DNA from: Mumia sp050632745
GTDB lineage: Bacteria; Actinomycetota; Actinomycetes; Propionibacteriales; Nocardioidaceae
Direction: 5' to 3'
DNA: 64,000 bases
Assembly: GCF_050632745.1 (NCBI RefSeq)
Contig: NZ_JBODSD010000004.1
Location: 310,001-374,000 of the forward strand
Shown: piece by piece, positions 56,923-64,000 of the stretch
Layout: the number at the start of each line of letters is the position of its first letter
Position numbering within the stretch: position 1 is the first letter of the stretch
Program-made: the position numbers and the translations under genes
Notes under the pieces: generated by a model
Seen by the model: only the letters and a program-made list of their open reading frames with translations
What the model was told of the DNA's origin: nothing
Databases searched by the model: none

Positions 56923-57875
56923 CGGTCGACGTGCTCCGGCTCGCCGAGGACAGGCAGGTCGTCGCGGAACGGCAGGCCCTCCCAGTCGCCGTCCACGGTG
57001 CAGGCGAACGCACCGAGCGTCACCGCGAGCTGGAGCCGTGCCGCGGGCGCGTCGTCGTCGACCAGTCCGGCGAGGTAGCCGCCGACGAACGCGTCGCCCG
57101 CACCGACCGGGTCGACCACCGGGACGCGCAGCGCCTCCTGACGGTGCACCGCGCCGTCGACCACGGCGACGCAGCCCTGCGACCCCAGCTTCACGACCGC
57201 CTGAGCCGGTCCGAGCCGGGTGAGGGCGTGCGCGACCTCGGCAGGATCCGCGTCGGCGTCCACGTCGACGAAGAGGGCGGCCTCGTCGAGCCCCGCGAAC
57301 ACCACGTCGCTGCGGGCGACCAGCGACGCGAGCGCCGCCGCAGCGGCAGCGCTCCCCCACAGCTTGCTCCGGTGGTTGACGTCGAACGAGACGAGCACGC
57401 CCGCCTCGCGCGCGAGGTCGACGGCACGCTCCGCGGCGGCCGCGGCTGATGCCGACAGCGCGGGCGTGATGCCGGTGACGTGCAGGACCCGGGCCCGGGC
57501 GACGACGTCCTCCGGCACGTCCGCGGGCTCCAGCCGCGACCCGGCGCTGCCCGCGCGGTGGTACCAGACGCGGGTCGTGGCCGCCGAGCGGTGCTCCTTG
57601 ATCATCACGCCGGTCGGCGCGTCCGGGTCCCGGACGACGACGAGGTCCACCCCCTCGGCACCGAGCTCGCGTCGTACCACGTCGCCCACCGCGTCGGTCC
57701 CGAGCCGTCCGATCCACGTGACCGGGACGCCGAGCCGGCTGAGGGCGATCGCGACGTTGCTCTCGGCTCCCGCCACGCTCAGGGTCAGCTGCGTGCCGTG
57801 CGCGAGCGGTCCGGTGCCGCGCGAGGACAGCAACCCCATCGACTCCCCGAGGGTGACGACGGAGCCGTCAGCCAC
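56919..57875 (-). CDS. PfkB family sugar kinase (2-keto-3-deoxygluconate kinase-like)
   Basis: A 318-residue ribokinase-fold kinase. It begins VVTLGESMGLLSSRG, has the AGAESNVAIALSRLG substrate region and the anion-hole motif DPVGAGDAFVGGYLAGL near 260 with the catalytic Asp. With the adjacent KDPG-type aldolase it makes the two-step Entner-Doudoroff ending: KDG to KDPG to pyruvate and glyceraldehyde 3-phosphate. The GTG at 57875 overlaps the aldolase gene by 8 bases. Confidence 0.85.
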   Translation of the reverse strand: MADGSVVTLGESMGLLSSRGTGPLAHGTQLTLSVAGAESNVAIALSRLGVPVTWIGRLGTDAVGDVVRRELGAEGVDLVVVRDPDAPTGVMIKEHRSAATTRVWYHRAGSAGSRLEPADVPEDVVARARVLHVTGITPALSASAAAAAERAVDLAREAGVLVSFDVNHRSKLWGSAAAAAALASLVARSDVVFAGLDEAALFVDVDADADPAEVAHALTRLGPAQAVVKLGSQGCVAVVDGAVHRQEALRVPVVDPVGAGDAFVGGYLAGLVDDDAPAARLQLAVTLGAFACTVDGDWEGLPFRDDLPVLGEPEHVDR

Positions 57876-58530
57876 GACCGGGCTCCTCGAGCGGGCCGGC
57901 GGCCGCCACCGCGGCGACGAGCGCGCGGGCGCGGGCGGCGAGCGCGTCGAGGTCGCCGCCGTCGAGCGCGTCCCCGAGCAGCGGACCGCCCACGCTCACC
58001 GCGACGCAGCCGGCGTCCAGCCACGACCGCGCGTCGTCGATCGCCACGCCGCCGGACGGGATCAGCGCCACGTGCGGGAGCGGGCCGCGCAGCTGGGACA
58101 CGTACGAGACGCCCACGAGCGAGGCCGGGAACACCTTGACCGCGCTCGCGCCCAGCTCCCAGGCCGCGCTGATCTCGGTCGGTGTCAGCGCCCCCGGGAT
58201 CACCGGGACCCCGGCGTGGCAGAAGGTCACCACGACCTCCGGCACCACGGTCGGTGTGATCGCGTAGTCGACGCCGGCGTCCACCGCACGGGCGGCGTCG
58301 TCGCGGGTCAGCACGGTGCCGACCCCCACGTCGCAGGTACGAGGCAGCCGCTCGCGCAACGTCGCGACCGCCTCCAGCGCCCCGGGGGTTCCCAGCGTCA
58401 CCTCGACGCTGACGACCCCGTTCGCGGCGAGGGTCTCCGCTGCCGGGACGACGTGGTCGCCGCGGCGTGCACGCAGCACCGCGACGATCCGAGACGTCCG
58501 GGTCGGCCCGGGCAGCGGAAGCCGCGACAT
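57868..58530 (-). CDS. KDPG/KHG aldolase family protein
   Basis: A 220-residue class I aldolase. E43 in VSVEVTLGTPGA and the Schiff-base lysine K132 in AVKVFPASLVG are in the expected places, and PSGGVAIDDA binds phosphate. It would split 2-keto-3-deoxy-6-phosphogluconate or 4-hydroxy-2-oxoglutarate. The latter could come from D-hydroxyproline, so the link to amino-acid breakdown is open. The ATG at 58530 shares a base with the RidA stop (TGATG). Confidence 0.88.
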   Translation of the reverse strand: MSRLPLPGPTRTSRIVAVLRARRGDHVVPAAETLAANGVVSVEVTLGTPGALEAVATLRERLPRTCDVGVGTVLTRDDAARAVDAGVDYAITPTVVPEVVVTFCHAGVPVIPGALTPTEISAAWELGASAVKVFPASLVGVSYVSQLRGPLPHVALIPSGGVAIDDARSWLDAGCVAVSVGGPLLGDALDGGDLDALAARARALVAAVAAAGPLEEPGRG

Positions 58531-58910
58531 CAGGACCTCAGCAGGGCGACGCCGTCGATCTCGACGAGGATGCCCGACAGCTGCGACCCCACCGTCGTCC
58601 GTACGGGGTGCGGCGTCGGCAGCGCTGCCCCGTACGCCGCGTCGAACGCCGCCCAGTCGGCGAGGTCGGCCAGGTGGACGGTGGTCTTCACCAGCAGGTC
58701 GAGCCCGCTCCCTGCGGCGACGAGCGCGGCCTCGAGGTTCCGGATCGTCTGGACGGTCTGGGCCTCGATCCCTGCGGGGATCTCTCCGGTCGCCGGGTCC
58801 TGCGGGCCGAACCCGGCGGTGAACACGAAGCGGTCGGCCACCATCGCCTGGTTGTACGCACCGGCCGGGCGCGGCGCGTTCTCGGTGCTGACAGGTTCAC
58901 GAGAAGTCAT
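58530..58910 (-). CDS. RidA (YjgF/YER057c/UK114) family enamine/imine deaminase
   Basis: A 126-residue RidA protein. RPAGAYNQAMVADRFVFTAG at the N-terminus, QTIRNLEAALVAAGSGLD and HPVRTTVGSQL with the catalytic Arg define the family. It hydrolyses 2-aminoacrylate-type imines released by PLP or oxidase attack on amino acids, which suits the D-amino-acid enzymes on both sides. The ATG at 58910 is preceded by a 71-base gap with no clear terminator, so read-through from the gene at 60229 is possible. Confidence 0.9.
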   Translation of the reverse strand: MTSREPVSTENAPRPAGAYNQAMVADRFVFTAGFGPQDPATGEIPAGIEAQTVQTIRNLEAALVAAGSGLDLLVKTTVHLADLADWAAFDAAYGAALPTPHPVRTTVGSQLSGILVEIDGVALLRS

Positions 58911-58981
58911 AGACGCAACGTATCCACATCGCGCCCGACCTGCGCCGCTGCGCGGCCTGTGCCGCTCAGAAGGCTGCGCCG

Positions 58982-60229
58982 TCAGAAATACGTACGGACG
59001 ACGCCGGCCACGGTGTCGTCGTCCTCGAGCACCGCGATCACGCGCCACCTGTCGAAGGCCGTGCAGGGGTGCGAGATGCCGAAGCGGACGAGGTCGCCCG
59101 GGACGAGCGGCTCCATGTCCGCCGGCACGTCGAGATAGCCGTGGTGGTCGTTGATCCGGGCGAGCACGAGCCCGTCGGGAGCCGGCTCCACCACGGCGGA
59201 GCCGACGCGGCGGACCCCTCGCGGCACGGCGAGCCCTTCGTCGTACGGGGCCTCACGCTTGCCGAGCCCGACGATCGCGAGCCCGGGCTCCGGCGTCGAC
59301 GTCACCTGCGCCCACACCTCGAGCGCCGCGTCGAGGCCCCCCTCGTCGGGGACCCGGTTGAACGGCGTCTTCGTGCGGTAGACGCCGTCGTCGTGCGAGA
59401 CGTACGCCCCGCTCCGCAGCACCACCTCGGGCTGGGGACCGGGCCACTCCCGCCCGAGGACCTCGACGACGACGTCGAAGTACGCGCTCCCGCCTGCGGA
59501 CACGACCGGTCGCACCCCGTCGGCGAACGGCATCCGCGACGCCGCCTCGCGGAGCGTCTCGAGGAACGCCCGGGCGTCGTCGACGGACGTCAGCCCACCT
59601 TCGTAGCCCGCCGCCCCGGCGAGCCGCAGGCCCGGCGTCTGGGTCACGAGCCGGGCGAGGTCGACGGCGCCCGCCACGGTGCGTACGCCGGTCCGCCCGC
59701 CGTCGTGCCCGACCTCGACGAGGACGGAGAGGGGCCGCGTCCCCCCGGCGGCCGCGAACGCCGAGCCGGCGGTCTCGACGCCCTGCACGGAGTCGACGTA
59801 GAACAGGACCTCGAGGTCGGGGTCGGCGTCGAGCTCGCGGGCCATCCAGGTGAGCGCGCCGTGGTCGAGCAGCTCGTTGGCGACGAGGATGCGCCGCACC
59901 CCCATGCGTCGGGCGGCGAGCAGCTGGTTGGCGGTCGCGACGGTGATCCCCCAGGCTCCGGCGGCGAGCTGGGCGTCGAACAGCACCGGCGCCATCGTGG
60001 TCTTGCCGTGCGGAGCGAAGGCGAGCCCGTGGCGGGCGCAGTACTCCGCCATGGTCGCGACGTTGCGCTCGAGGGCGCTCTTGCGCAGGACCATCACGGG
60101 CCAGGTGAACGTGCCGTCGAAGAGCGACGCGCCGCGCGAGACGAGCGCGTCGTCGGTGAGCTCGCCGTCGGGAACCCAGAGGCCGGTCGTCCGCCAGTCG
60201 ACGACGCCCGCCTGCTCGTGCACCACCAT
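58982..60229 (-). CDS. D-serine dehydratase / D-threonine aldolase-like PLP enzyme (alanine racemase fold)
   Basis: A 415-residue fold-type III PLP enzyme. K76 in FAPHGKTTMAP is the cofactor lysine, and the C-terminal domain has HHGYLD and SHPCTAFDRW, the zinc-binding His/Cys pair of eukaryotic-type D-serine dehydratase. It would deaminate a D-amino acid to a keto acid via an enamine, and the RidA gene next door would clear that enamine. The ATG at 60229 is chosen because GAGGAGGGG lies before it; an in-frame ATG at 60246 touches the ftsY stop. Confidence 0.88.
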   Translation of the reverse strand: MVVHEQAGVVDWRTTGLWVPDGELTDDALVSRGASLFDGTFTWPVMVLRKSALERNVATMAEYCARHGLAFAPHGKTTMAPVLFDAQLAAGAWGITVATANQLLAARRMGVRRILVANELLDHGALTWMARELDADPDLEVLFYVDSVQGVETAGSAFAAAGGTRPLSVLVEVGHDGGRTGVRTVAGAVDLARLVTQTPGLRLAGAAGYEGGLTSVDDARAFLETLREAASRMPFADGVRPVVSAGGSAYFDVVVEVLGREWPGPQPEVVLRSGAYVSHDDGVYRTKTPFNRVPDEGGLDAALEVWAQVTSTPEPGLAIVGLGKREAPYDEGLAVPRGVRRVGSAVVEPAPDGLVLARINDHHGYLDVPADMEPLVPGDLVRFGISHPCTAFDRWRVIAVLEDDDTVAGVVRTYF

Positions 60230-60246
60230 CGCCCCTCCTCCGTGCA

Positions 60247-61467
60247 TCAGGACAGCAGCGCGTCCACGAACCCCTCGGGATCGAACGGTGCGAGGTCGTC
60301 CGCACCCTCCCCGAGCCCGACGAGCTTGACGGGGACGCCGAGCTCGCGCTGGACGGCGATGACGATGCCGCCCTTGGCCGTCCCGTCGAGCTTGGTGAGC
60401 ACGATCCCGGTGACGTCGACGACCTCGGCGAACACCCGTGCCTGCGTGAGCCCGTTCTGGCCGGTGGTGGCGTCGATGACGAGCAGCACCTCGGTGACCG
60501 GGGCCTGCTTCTCGATGACGCGCTTGACCTTGCCGAGCTCGTCCATGAGCCCGGCCTTCGTGTGCAGGCGGCCGGCGGTGTCGACGACCACGGTGTCGTA
60601 GCCGCCCTCCTTGCCGGTCTTGACAGTGTCGAAGGCGACCGAGGCCGGGTCGCCGCCCTCGGGTCCCCGCACGGTCGGGACGCCGACGCGCTCGCCCCAG
60701 GTCTGCAGCTGGTCGGCAGCGGCGGCGCGGAAGGTGTCCGCGGCACCCAGGACGACGGTGTCGCCGTCGGCCACCAGGACGCGCGCGAGCCGGCCGACGG
60801 TCGTGGTCTTGCCGGTGCCGTTGACCCCGACGACGAGCACGACGCCCGGCGCGCCGTCGGCGCCCTTCGCCGCGATCGACCGGTCGTAGGACGGGTCGAC
60901 GAGCGTCACGAGCTCCTCGCGCAGGATGGAGCGCGCGACCTCCGGATCGGCCACGCCCTCCACGCGGATCCGGGTCCGCAGCCGCTCGACGAGCTCCTGG
61001 GTGGGCGTGACGCCGACGTCGGCGGTGAGGAGGGTGTCCTCGATCTCCTCCCACGTGTCCTCGTCGAGGCGGTCGCGCCCGAGGAGGGCGAGGAGCCCCT
61101 TGCCGAGCGACGACTGCGAGCGGGACAGCCGGGCGCGCAGCCGGACCAGGCGCCCCGCCGTCGGCGCCGGCGCCTCGATCTCCGGCGCCACGGCCTCGGG
61201 CTCTGCCGTGGCGACCGCCCCGGGCTCGGCGTTGTCGGCGTCGCTCTCGTCGATCTCCCCGGGCTCCGGGAGCACCGGTTCGAGCCCGTCGCCGGTCGGC
61301 GTGGGTTCGTGCTCGGGGTGCTCGCGCAGGTCGTCGAGGCGGCGGTCGACCGTGTCGGCGGGCGGCAGGGCCTTGCCGCGCGAGCCGACCACGAAGGCGG
61401 CGATCCCTCCGATCAGGAGGATCGCGACGACGAGACCGATGAAGACGTAGAGCGTGGTGTCAGACAC
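60247..61467 (-). CDS. ftsY: Signal recognition particle receptor FtsY
   Basis: A 406-residue SRP receptor. It has an N-terminal membrane helix (LYVFIGLVVAILLIGGIAAFV, about 6-26), an acidic A domain rich in Glu and Pro, and the NG domain: GVNGTGKTTTVGRLA near 216, DTFRAAAADQL, DTAGRLHTKAGLM, TKLDGTAKGG and GEGADDLAPFDPEGFV. The membrane helix is the actinobacterial form. GTG at 61467 overlaps the cydC gene by 8 bases. It docks Ffh-ribosome complexes at the membrane. Confidence 0.97.
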   Translation of the reverse strand: MSDTTLYVFIGLVVAILLIGGIAAFVVGSRGKALPPADTVDRRLDDLREHPEHEPTPTGDGLEPVLPEPGEIDESDADNAEPGAVATAEPEAVAPEIEAPAPTAGRLVRLRARLSRSQSSLGKGLLALLGRDRLDEDTWEEIEDTLLTADVGVTPTQELVERLRTRIRVEGVADPEVARSILREELVTLVDPSYDRSIAAKGADGAPGVVLVVGVNGTGKTTTVGRLARVLVADGDTVVLGAADTFRAAAADQLQTWGERVGVPTVRGPEGGDPASVAFDTVKTGKEGGYDTVVVDTAGRLHTKAGLMDELGKVKRVIEKQAPVTEVLLVIDATTGQNGLTQARVFAEVVDVTGIVLTKLDGTAKGGIVIAVQRELGVPVKLVGLGEGADDLAPFDPEGFVDALLS

Positions 61468-63088
61468 GGTCCACGATCCTAGTCGGCGCATCGAGGCGAA
61501 CGACGTGCGACGCGGCCGCGAGCGCCCGTTCGTCGTGACTGACCAGCAGGATCGAGCGCTGCGGGGCGAGCGCGACGAGGTCGCGGAGGAGCGCCTCGGC
61601 GGTGGCGGCGTCGAGGTGCTCGGTCGGCTCGTCCAGCACGAGGACCCGGTGTCCACCCAGCAGGAGACGGGCGAGTCCGAGCCGCTGCCGCTCCCCTCCG
61701 GACAGGCGGTCGCCGTTCTCGCCCACCTCGGTGTCGAGACCCTCGGGCAGCCCGGCGACGAACGGCCCGAGGCCCGCCGCGTCGAGGGCGTCGAGCAGCG
61801 TGAGGTCGTCGGCGGCAGGGTCGGCGATCCGGAGGTTCTCGCGGATGGTCGTGTCGAAGACGTGCTCGTCCTGTCGCAGCGTCGCGACGACCTGGCGGAC
61901 CTGGTCGCCGGTGAGCGCCTCGATCGGGGTCCCGCCGAGCGTGATCGTGCCGGCCCGTGCCGTCGCCAGGCGGAGCAGGACCGCCGCGAGGGTCGACTTG
62001 CCCGACCCGCTGGGCCCCGCGACGGCGACCACCTCCCCTTCGGGCAGGTCGAGGTCCAGCCCTGTGACGAGGTCGTCGGCAGTGCCCCACCCGAGCGCGA
62101 CGTCACGCAGGCGCAGAGCGAAGCCGACGGGATCAGGCGCCGAGACGTCGGGGTCCACCACGTCGTCATCGGCCTCGACCAGCTCCTCGATCCGACGGCG
62201 CGAGGCCGCCGATCGCTGCTCCTGTTGCTCGATCGCGCTGAGGCCCTCGAGCGGTTCGGCGAGGGCGACCGGGGCGAGGACCACGACGGCGAGCAGGACC
62301 GGTCCCAAGGTCCCGTCGGCGACCGCCGCCACTCCCGTCCACGCGATGACGCAGGTCGCGACGCCGAGGCACACCCGGACGACGAGGATCCCGAGCCCGT
62401 CGAGGAACGCCGTACGCCGTTCGGTTTCCGCCAGCCGCGCTCCCGTCTGCGCCACCGCGTCGCGGGCGCCGGCCACCGCGCCGTACGCGACGAGGTCCCG
62501 CGAGGTCCGCAGCGTCTCGGACACCTCGGCCGCGAGCTCGCCGCGCAGACCCGCCGTGGCGGCGTTCGCCCGCCGGCCCCCGACGCGCACGGCGACGAGG
62601 ACCCCGACCCAGGCCAGCACGACCGCGGCCGCGAGTACGAGGCCGCCGAGCGGGAACACCGCGAGGACGAGCCCCGTCACGACCGCCACGGACGCCGCCG
62701 TCACGAACCGCGGGATGGTCGCGCGCACGATCCGGTCCTGGAGGGCGTCGACGTCGGAGACGATGCGGGAGATCCGCTCGCCCCGCCGCCCGGCTGCCAG
62801 CGTCGAGGGCGAGAGCCTCTCGAGCCGCTCGTACACGGCCAGCCGGATCTCCGTGCCGACGCGCAGCGCGCCGTCGTGGGTGAAGAGCCGCTCGACGTAG
62901 CGCAGTGCGGCGCGGGCGATCCCGAACGCCCGCACCGCGACGATCGCGACCATCAGGTACAGCACGGGCGGGTGCTGGGCCGCGCGCGAGATCAGCCACG
63001 CCGAGACGAGGAGCAGCCCGATCGCGCTGAGGCTCGCCAGCAGGCCGAAGACCCCGCCGACCACCAGGCGCCGTCGTGCCGTCGTCAT
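61460..63088 (-). CDS. cydC: Thiol reductant ABC exporter subunit CydC
   Basis: A 542-residue half transporter: six membrane helices (first LVVGGVFGLLASLSAIGLLLVS) and an ATPase domain with AGPSGSGKST near 357, LSGGERQRLGLARLLLGG and VLVLDEPTEHLDA. With CydD it exports glutathione- or cysteine-type thiols needed for assembly of cytochrome bd. The ATG at 63088 overlaps the cydD stop by 4 bases. Its end overlaps ftsY, an unusual coupling of unrelated functions. Confidence 0.9.
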   Translation of the reverse strand: MTTARRRLVVGGVFGLLASLSAIGLLLVSAWLISRAAQHPPVLYLMVAIVAVRAFGIARAALRYVERLFTHDGALRVGTEIRLAVYERLERLSPSTLAAGRRGERISRIVSDVDALQDRIVRATIPRFVTAASVAVVTGLVLAVFPLGGLVLAAAVVLAWVGVLVAVRVGGRRANAATAGLRGELAAEVSETLRTSRDLVAYGAVAGARDAVAQTGARLAETERRTAFLDGLGILVVRVCLGVATCVIAWTGVAAVADGTLGPVLLAVVVLAPVALAEPLEGLSAIEQQEQRSAASRRRIEELVEADDDVVDPDVSAPDPVGFALRLRDVALGWGTADDLVTGLDLDLPEGEVVAVAGPSGSGKSTLAAVLLRLATARAGTITLGGTPIEALTGDQVRQVVATLRQDEHVFDTTIRENLRIADPAADDLTLLDALDAAGLGPFVAGLPEGLDTEVGENGDRLSGGERQRLGLARLLLGGHRVLVLDEPTEHLDAATAEALLRDLVALAPQRSILLVSHDERALAAASHVVRLDAPTRIVDRV

Positions 63089-64000
63089 GCCGCCACCTCC
63101 GTCGTACGGACCGGCACCACGACGTCCGCGTCGTCGACGAGGGCGCGCCGGTGGGCCACGACGAGCACGGTCACGCGGGCCGCGCGCAGCGCCCGTCGTA
63201 CGTCCTGCTCGGTCGCGGCGTCGAGCCCGGCGGTCGGCTCGTCGAGCAGCATGACCGCGGCGCCGCCACGGCGTACGCGCAGGAGGGCGCGGGCGACGGC
63301 CAGCCTCCGCCGCTCGCCCGCCGAGAGGTTCGCCCCGCCCTCGTGGACCTCCCGCCGTGGGTCGAGGTCGGGCGCACCGGCATCACGGAGGGCGGCCGCG
63401 ACATCGGCCTCGGAGGCGTCCGGCGCGCCGAGGCGGACGTTGGCGCCGACGGTGCCGGCGAGCAGCCCGGGGACCTGCGGAACCCACGCGAGGCGGGCAC
63501 GCCAGGAGGCGAGGTCGAGGTCGGCGAGGTCGTACGTCGTCCCGTCGGCCGCGCGGACGGTCACGCGCCCGGTGGTCGGGGCCACGAACCCCATCAGCAC
63601 GTCCACGAGCGTGCTCTTGCCGCACCCCGACGCTCCGGTGACGGCCACGACTCGGCCGGGCTCGAGCACGAGCGACGTCGGCGCGAGGGCGGGCAGGACG
63701 CGGCCGGGGTAGGAGACGGAGACGTCCTCCACCGTGATCGTGGCACCGGCGAGGTCAGGGGCGGGGTCTCGATACGCGGGCTCGGCTGGCGCCTCGCCCA
63801 CTCCTCGACCAACGGAGGCTGGGGTGGGGGCGCCGTCGAGGATCGTGTACACGTCGTCGGCGACCGACTGGCCCTCCGCCGAGTCGTGGAAGTGGGCTCC
63901 GACCTGACGGAGCGGCAGGTACGCCTCCGGCGCGAGCACGAGGACGAACAGCCCGGTCATCAACGACAGGTGGCCCTCGACGATGCGCAGGCCGATGGAC
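63085..64000 (-). CDS. cydD: Thiol reductant ABC exporter subunit CydD, C-terminal part
   Basis: The 5' part lies beyond the right edge. About 304 residues are visible: the end of the membrane domain (LVLAPEAYLPLRQVGAHFHD, characteristic of CydD) and the full ATPase domain with VTGASGCGKSTLV, LSAGERRRLAVARALL and MLLDEPTAGLDA. It pairs with CydC encoded directly downstream. cydA and cydB are probably beyond the window, as in cydABDC operons. Confidence 0.9.
   Translation of the reverse strand, partial: SIGLRIVEGHLSLMTGLFVLVLAPEAYLPLRQVGAHFHDSAEGQSVADDVYTILDGAPTPASVGRGVGEAPAEPAYRDPAPDLAGATITVEDVSVSYPGRVLPALAPTSLVLEPGRVVAVTGASGCGKSTLVDVLMGFVAPTTGRVTVRAADGTTYDLADLDLASWRARLAWVPQVPGLLAGTVGANVRLGAPDASEADVAAALRDAGAPDLDPRREVHEGGANLSAGERRRLAVARALLRVRRGGAAVMLLDEPTAGLDAATEQDVRRALRAARVTVLVVAHRRALVDDADVVVPVRTTEVAA

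Noticed and set aside
1..64000. Many long open frames on both strands and in alternate frames, some above 600 codons
   Set aside because: They are Arg-, Ala- and Pro-rich shadow frames typical of very high G+C DNA, overlap genes with clear motifs and lack ribosome sites or recognisable domains.
1..64000. tRNA, rRNA, transposase, integrase or phage genes
   Set aside because: None could be recognised in either strand; the repeats found are short and not flanked by transposase genes.

Overview
The window looks like a chromosomal segment of a high-GC Gram-positive actinobacterium. G+C is very high throughout, GTG starts are common and genes often overlap by 4 bases. The chromosomal block ffh, glnD, PII, amtB with ftsY nearby is the arrangement seen in Nocardioides- and Streptomyces-like genomes. 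A nocardioidal genus is my best guess, not a demonstrated assignment.

The window falls into two parts. From 1 to about 47.2 kb lies a large catabolic island. From 47.4 kb to the end lie housekeeping and nitrogen genes: ffh, glnD-PII-amtB with a GlnR-type operator, a class B penicillin-binding protein, a D-amino-acid and keto-sugar-acid operon, ftsY, and cydC with the start of cydD missing.

The centre of the island is an eight-gene overlapping operon (29206 down to 22070). It encodes a red-chlorophyll-catabolite-reductase-like (RCCR-like) protein, a chlorophyllase-like hydrolase, a Rieske oxygenase of the general pheophorbide a oxygenase type, a second RCCR-like protein, an unknown protein with two lipocalin-like GxW motifs, a short-chain dehydrogenase closely resembling NYC1/NOL chlorophyll b reductase, a polytopic membrane protein and an Asp/Glu-racemase-superfamily enzyme. 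A third RCCR-like gene lies at 7641..8471. The set parallels the plant PAO/phyllobilin route of chlorophyll breakdown (chlorophyllase, NYC1, PAO, RCCR). I propose that the island degrades chlorophyll-type or related tetrapyrroles. This rests on family resemblance and co-location; no activity can be read from sequence.

Around this core are operons that could process the products: a cyclic-imide hydrolase (hydantoinase family), a maleamate-amidase-like isochorismatase-fold hydrolase, MmgE/PrpD and isocitrate-lyase-family enzymes, an FAD monooxygenase, two aldehyde dehydrogenases, an acyl-CoA-dehydrogenase-like flavoprotein next to a flavin reductase fused to a degenerate HMG-CoA-lyase-like barrel, a nitrilase, CoA-transferases, an acyl-CoA synthetase and an HMG-CoA-lyase-family aldolase. 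Capture and uptake could use a surface module (9.5-21.8 kb): an ABC importer with a LivH-LivM-LivG fusion, a wall-anchored neocarzinostatin-like protein, a second LPXTG protein, a WxL-like and a DUF916 protein, and a dedicated sortase. A CbiMNQO cobalt/nickel importer and an MFS permease are also present.

Eight promoter-proximal A+T-rich elements with related sequences (GATCATATATC-like or AGAATATACnATAT-like) lie in front of the RCCR, transporter, surface, core, oxidation, gntR, nitrilase/MFS and CoA-transferase/lyase units. They suggest one regulon, possibly under the GntR/FCD regulator at 37224. The first operon (1-6.6 kb) instead has its own IclR regulator. No tRNA, rRNA, insertion sequence, phage gene or CRISPR array was seen, and no stretch longer than 300 bases lacks a gene.
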